NCBI GenBank assembly: GCA_035460985.1
Contig: DATHWC010000062.1
Coordinates: forward strand, 13,361-77,360
Direction of reading: 5' to 3'
DNA length: 64,000 bases
DNA from: Lunatibacter sp035460985
GTDB lineage: Bacteria; Bacteroidota; Bacteroidia; Cytophagales; Cyclobacteriaceae
The notes beneath the pieces were generated by a model that worked only from the letters and a program-made list of their open reading frames with translations, was not told the DNA's origin and searched no databases. Positions 61,485 through 64,000 of this stretch are shown here, one piece after another (positions within the stretch are counted from its first letter, which is position 1; each line of letters begins with the position of its first letter). Both the position numbers and the translations under genes were made by a program.

Positions 61485-62791
61485 TGGGTTCATTCCGAGT
61501 ACAGGGGGGAGTAAAATTAAAAGGGGAAATTATTCCACAAGGAGCTAAAAATGAAGCTCTTCAAATTCTATGTGCCGTTTTGCTTACACCGGAGACAGTT
61601 ACAGTGCATAAAGTGCCGAATATCCGGGATGTCAACAAATTAATCGAATTGCTGTCGGTGATGGGAGTGTCAGTCACACAGATTGACACCGAATCCTATT
61701 CTTTTACCGCCTCGTCTATTGACTTGGATTACTTGGAGACAACGGATTTTTTGAAGAAAGCCTCTGCGCTTAGGGGTTCCGTCATGATTTTAGGCCCGCT
61801 GCTGGCCCGATTTGGAAAAGGTAAAATCTCCAAACCAGGGGGGGACAAGATCGGCAGGCGAAGGATGGACACCCACTTCACGGGGTTCCAGAAACTTGGT
61901 GCGTCCTTTCAATACGACAAGAAAAAAGAAATTTATAATATCGACGGCAGCCAGCTTAAAGGTTGCTATATGCTCCTTGACGAGGCTTCGGTCACTGGTA
62001 CTGCAAATATTGTGATGGCAGCAGTATTGGCAGAGGGCACCACGACTATCTATAATGCCGCCTGCGAACCCTACCTGCAGCAGCTCTGCCTGATGCTTAA
62101 TCGAATGGGGGCAAAGATTGCCGGAATCGGTTCCAATTTATTGACTATTGAAGGTGTAAATACACTTGGGGGAACTGTTCATACCTTGCTTCCGGATATG
62201 ATTGAGATCGGGTCTTTTATTGGTCTTGCGGCCATGACCCAATCCGAGATTACCATTAAAGATGTTCAAGTAGAAAAATTAGGCATTATTCCTGAAACTT
62301 TTCGGCGTATGGGAATCAAATTGGAGATCATCGGTGATGATATCTATATTCCCGCACAAAAACATTACGAGATTGAAACCTTTATAGATGGGTCTATCCT
62401 CACGGTAGCGGATGCCATCTGGCCTGGCTTTACGCCCGACCTACTAAGTATTATACTGGTAATAGCCACCCAGGCCAAAGGAACAGTGCTGGTCCATCAA
62501 AAGATGTTTGAAAGCCGCTTATTTTTCGTGGATAAATTGATAGATATGGGAGCCCAAATCATCCTATGTGATCCGCACAGGGCCACGGTCATAGGGTTGG
62601 ACAGGAAATATTCCCTACGGGGTATCCGAATGACATCTCCAGATATACGGGCTGGCGTAGCCCTCCTTATTGCCGCCATGTCCGCCGAAGGCACTTCGGT
62701 TATAGACAACGTGGAACAGATAGACCGGGGTTACCAATATATCGACCAGCGTCTAAATGCCTTGGGAGCCAAGATCGAACGAATTGATTAA
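61484..62791 (+). CDS. murA: UDP-N-acetylglucosamine 1-carboxyvinyltransferase, Asp-type active site
   Basis: First committed step of peptidoglycan synthesis: transfers enolpyruvate from PEP to UDP-GlcNAc. The 435 residues show the two-domain EPSP-synthase fold, with the uridine/PEP loop RGSVMILGPLLARFG. In the loop PGG-x-KIGRRRMD the catalytic Cys of E. coli MurA (Cys115) is Asp121 (codon GAC). Asp-type MurA is active but is not alkylated by fosfomycin. It is coupled to the DUF4290 gene by TAATG overlap and followed by a terminator. Confidence 0.96.
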   Translation: MGSFRVQGGVKLKGEIIPQGAKNEALQILCAVLLTPETVTVHKVPNIRDVNKLIELLSVMGVSVTQIDTESYSFTASSIDLDYLETTDFLKKASALRGSVMILGPLLARFGKGKISKPGGDKIGRRRMDTHFTGFQKLGASFQYDKKKEIYNIDGSQLKGCYMLLDEASVTGTANIVMAAVLAEGTTTIYNAACEPYLQQLCLMLNRMGAKIAGIGSNLLTIEGVNTLGGTVHTLLPDMIEIGSFIGLAAMTQSEITIKDVQVEKLGIIPETFRRMGIKLEIIGDDIYIPAQKHYEIETFIDGSILTVADAIWPGFTPDLLSIILVIATQAKGTVLVHQKMFESRLFFVDKLIDMGAQIILCDPHRATVIGLDRKYSLRGIRMTSPDIRAGVALLIAAMSAEGTSVIDNVEQIDRGYQYIDQRLNALGAKIERID

Positions 62792-62796
62792 AACAG

Positions 62797-62828
62797 AGAA
62801 AAACCGGGATCATATCTCGGTTTTTTTA
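62797..62828 (+). terminator. Terminator after murA
   Basis: The stem AAACCGGGAT/ATCTCGGTTT (10 bp with one G-T pair and a 3-4 nt loop) is followed by a T run, ten bases after the murA stop. Confidence 0.85.
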
Positions 62829-62859
62829 TTTATTTTTAAAGTTGCTGGATTCAAAATAT

Positions 62860-63336
62860 ATGAAAAATCAGGATATTCGCTGGGAGCAACGGCTTAGCAA
62901 TTTTAAAAAAGCGTTGACCAAATTGGAAGAGGGTGTGAATTATATTCAGAATAACGCGTTGGGCAGGGACAATGACGAAGAAAATTCAGGTGTTGTATTA
63001 AACAATTTAATAAAACAGGGATTAATTCAAAGCTTCGAGTTTACCCATGAGTTGGCTTGGAATGTTATAAAAGATTATGCTGCGTATCAGGGGAATCCAG
63101 AAATAAGAGGTTCAAGAGACGCCTCAAGAGAAGGCTTTGCCATAGGCTTGATTGAAAATGGCGAAGTATGGATGGAGATGATAAAAAGTCGTAACGATAC
63201 CTCACATACGTATAATGAAGATACGGCAAATGAAATTTTTACACATATTATAAAAAAATATCTGCCCGAATTTCGTTTATTTCGGCAAAAAATGGAAACT
63301 ATAAGAGGTGAAACACAAGGCGATATTTTTTCATAA
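62860..63336 (+). CDS. hepT: HepT-like HEPN toxin (nucleotidyltransferase substrate-binding family)
   Basis: A 158-residue helical protein starting MKNQDIRWEQRL (ATG at 62860; a TTG at 62842 would add six residues). It has the HEPN RNase signature R-x4-H followed by x-Y: R111-N-D-T-S-H116-T-Y118. In studied HepT/MntA pairs the toxin cleaves RNA and is silenced when its partner AMPylates the Tyr of this motif. It overlaps the next gene by TAATG. No promoter match is seen between it and the murA terminator. Confidence 0.88.
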   Translation: MKNQDIRWEQRLSNFKKALTKLEEGVNYIQNNALGRDNDEENSGVVLNNLIKQGLIQSFEFTHELAWNVIKDYAAYQGNPEIRGSRDASREGFAIGLIENGEVWMEMIKSRNDTSHTYNEDTANEIFTHIIKKYLPEFRLFRQKMETIRGETQGDIFS

Positions 63337-63638
63337 TGAATATCGGGTTAGAACAACATACCGTCGATGCCATTACTGATGTTTTTAGAAAATATCCCCA
63401 GATTACCTGCGCTATATTATATGGTTCACGGGCTAAAGGAACTTACCGCCCGAATTCAGACATCGACATAACGTTAAAAGGAGAGGAATTAGATTTATCA
63501 ACCTTATATAAAATTGAAACAACATTGGATGATTTACTTTTACCCTACCGAATTGACTTATCCAATTATCAGAACATTGAAAACAATGACCTGAAAGATC
63601 ATATCAATCGGGTTGGGATTACTTTTTATACAAAATAA
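63336..63638 (+). CDS. mntA: MntA-like minimal nucleotidyltransferase antitoxin
   Basis: A 100-residue minimal nucleotidyltransferase with GS-x10-DxD (G30-S31 in YGSRAKG, D42 and D44 in SDIDI) and a third acidic residue D74 in YRIDLSN, so the catalytic triad is complete. In characterised systems it adds AMP to HepT. Start and stop overlap with hepT (TAATG) implies fixed-ratio expression. Confidence 0.88.
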   Translation: MNIGLEQHTVDAITDVFRKYPQITCAILYGSRAKGTYRPNSDIDITLKGEELDLSTLYKIETTLDDLLLPYRIDLSNYQNIENNDLKDHINRVGITFYTK

Positions 63639-63657
63639 AGAGTTCGACTCTCTCCAT

Positions 63658-63665
63658 TACCTTTG
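63658..63665 (+). promoter_or_regulatory. Candidate -7 element for the last gene
   Basis: TACCTTTG matches the -7 consensus, 48 bases before the start codon of the partial barrel gene. No TTTG is found at the expected -33 place, which is within the end of mntA. Confidence 0.45.
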
Positions 63666-63713
63666 GATTGATTTTTGCATTGGTTTTTTCCTTAAACCAT
63701 AACGTTATTAGCT

Positions 63714-64000
63714 ATGAAAAAATCACTATTAATTTTTGCTTTCGTGCTTACCGCTGCCGTGGCACAGGCACAGGAAAAAGGAGAAGCACGCGTTCAGCTT
63801 GGCGGTGAATTTGGGTTCAATTCAGAGCTTTTTGGGTTAAATTTGGGAGCGGAATATTTCGTCGTGGACCGAATATCCGCCGCACCGAATTTCACCATCT
63901 TCTTCCCTGATTATGGCTCGGCAAGTAACTTGAACATTGATTTCAGTTATTATCTGACGGAAGGTATTCTCCAATGGTATGGTCTGGCGGGGTTTACAAA
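63714..64000 (+). CDS. Outer-membrane beta-barrel protein, partial (cut by window end)
   Basis: Only the first 95 codons are in the window. A signal peptide (MKKSLLIFAFVLTAAVAQAQ) is followed by strand-like segments (ARVQLGGEFGFNSELFGLNL, GAEYFVVDRIS, NIDFSYYLTEGI). These resemble small OmpW/PF13505-type barrels that protect or stabilise the outer membrane. The 3-prime end lies beyond 64000, so length and family cannot be fixed. Confidence 0.65.
   Translation, partial: MKKSLLIFAFVLTAAVAQAQEKGEARVQLGGEFGFNSELFGLNLGAEYFVVDRISAAPNFTIFFPDYGSASNLNIDFSYYLTEGILQWYGLAGFT

Noticed and set aside
63639..63651. AGAGT-TCG-ACTCT hairpin after mntA as a terminator
   Set aside because: Only 5 bp and no T run follows; too weak to call.
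1..64000. CRISPR array, prophage or complete insertion sequence
   Set aside because: No regularly spaced repeats, cas genes, phage structural genes or transposase reading frame were found on either strand.

Overview
This window is chromosomal DNA from a member of the Bacteroidetes, most likely order Cytophagales and family Cyclobacteriaceae. The evidence is the type of genes (SusC/SusD pair, DUF5686, DUF4290, DUF3467, lipid A-type acyltransferase), the gene order around the ribosomal operons, the near absence of Shine-Dalgarno sequences, and several promoters that fit the Bacteroidetes consensus TTTG-N19-TAnnTTTG exactly. No complete insertion sequence, prophage or CRISPR array was seen.

Region 1 (1-678) has no gene and ends in the eno terminator; its first ~180 bases look like a dispersed repeat. 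Region 2 (679-33072, all minus strand) is a dense block of information-processing genes. Read in the direction of transcription it runs secE-nusG-rplKAJL-rpoBC, DUF3467, rpsL-rpsG-fusA-rpsJ, then the fused S10-spc-alpha cluster (rplC to rplQ, with secY, map, infA and rpmJ inside), then carA-eno. Terminators and consensus promoters separate the str unit from the S10 unit, and a terminator separates rplQ from carA. Two genes too short for most ORF finders, rpmJ (38 codons) and rpmD (59 codons), are in place. Region 3 (33182-34991, minus) is the tRNA-Tyr/Gly/Thr-tuf-tRNA-Trp unit that leads into secE.

Region 4 (35132-40746) holds an M1 aminopeptidase lipoprotein, an orphan biotinyl-carrier protein, pyrH-frr and an outer-membrane barrel. 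Region 5 (40863-55348) is the accessory part: a DUF5686 outer-membrane protein, a SusC/SusD pair, and a separately promoted three-gene unit coding for a very large FG-GAP/UnbV lipoprotein and two tandem lipoproteins of the vanadium haloperoxidase/PAP2 superfamily with complete active-site motifs. No glycoside hydrolase, lyase or sulfatase is present, so this is not an ordinary polysaccharide utilisation locus. It is the best candidate here for an undescribed system. A perfect 9-bp inverted repeat sits just upstream of its promoter.

Region 6 (55364-63638) returns to housekeeping: nadD, gmk and an RsrA-like anti-sigma/ECF sigma pair on the minus strand; an acyltransferase, a PcrA/UvrD helicase, DUF4290 and murA (with Asp replacing the catalytic Cys, predicting fosfomycin insensitivity) on the plus strand; then a HepT-MntA toxin-antitoxin pair. 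A partial outer-membrane barrel gene runs off the right edge.
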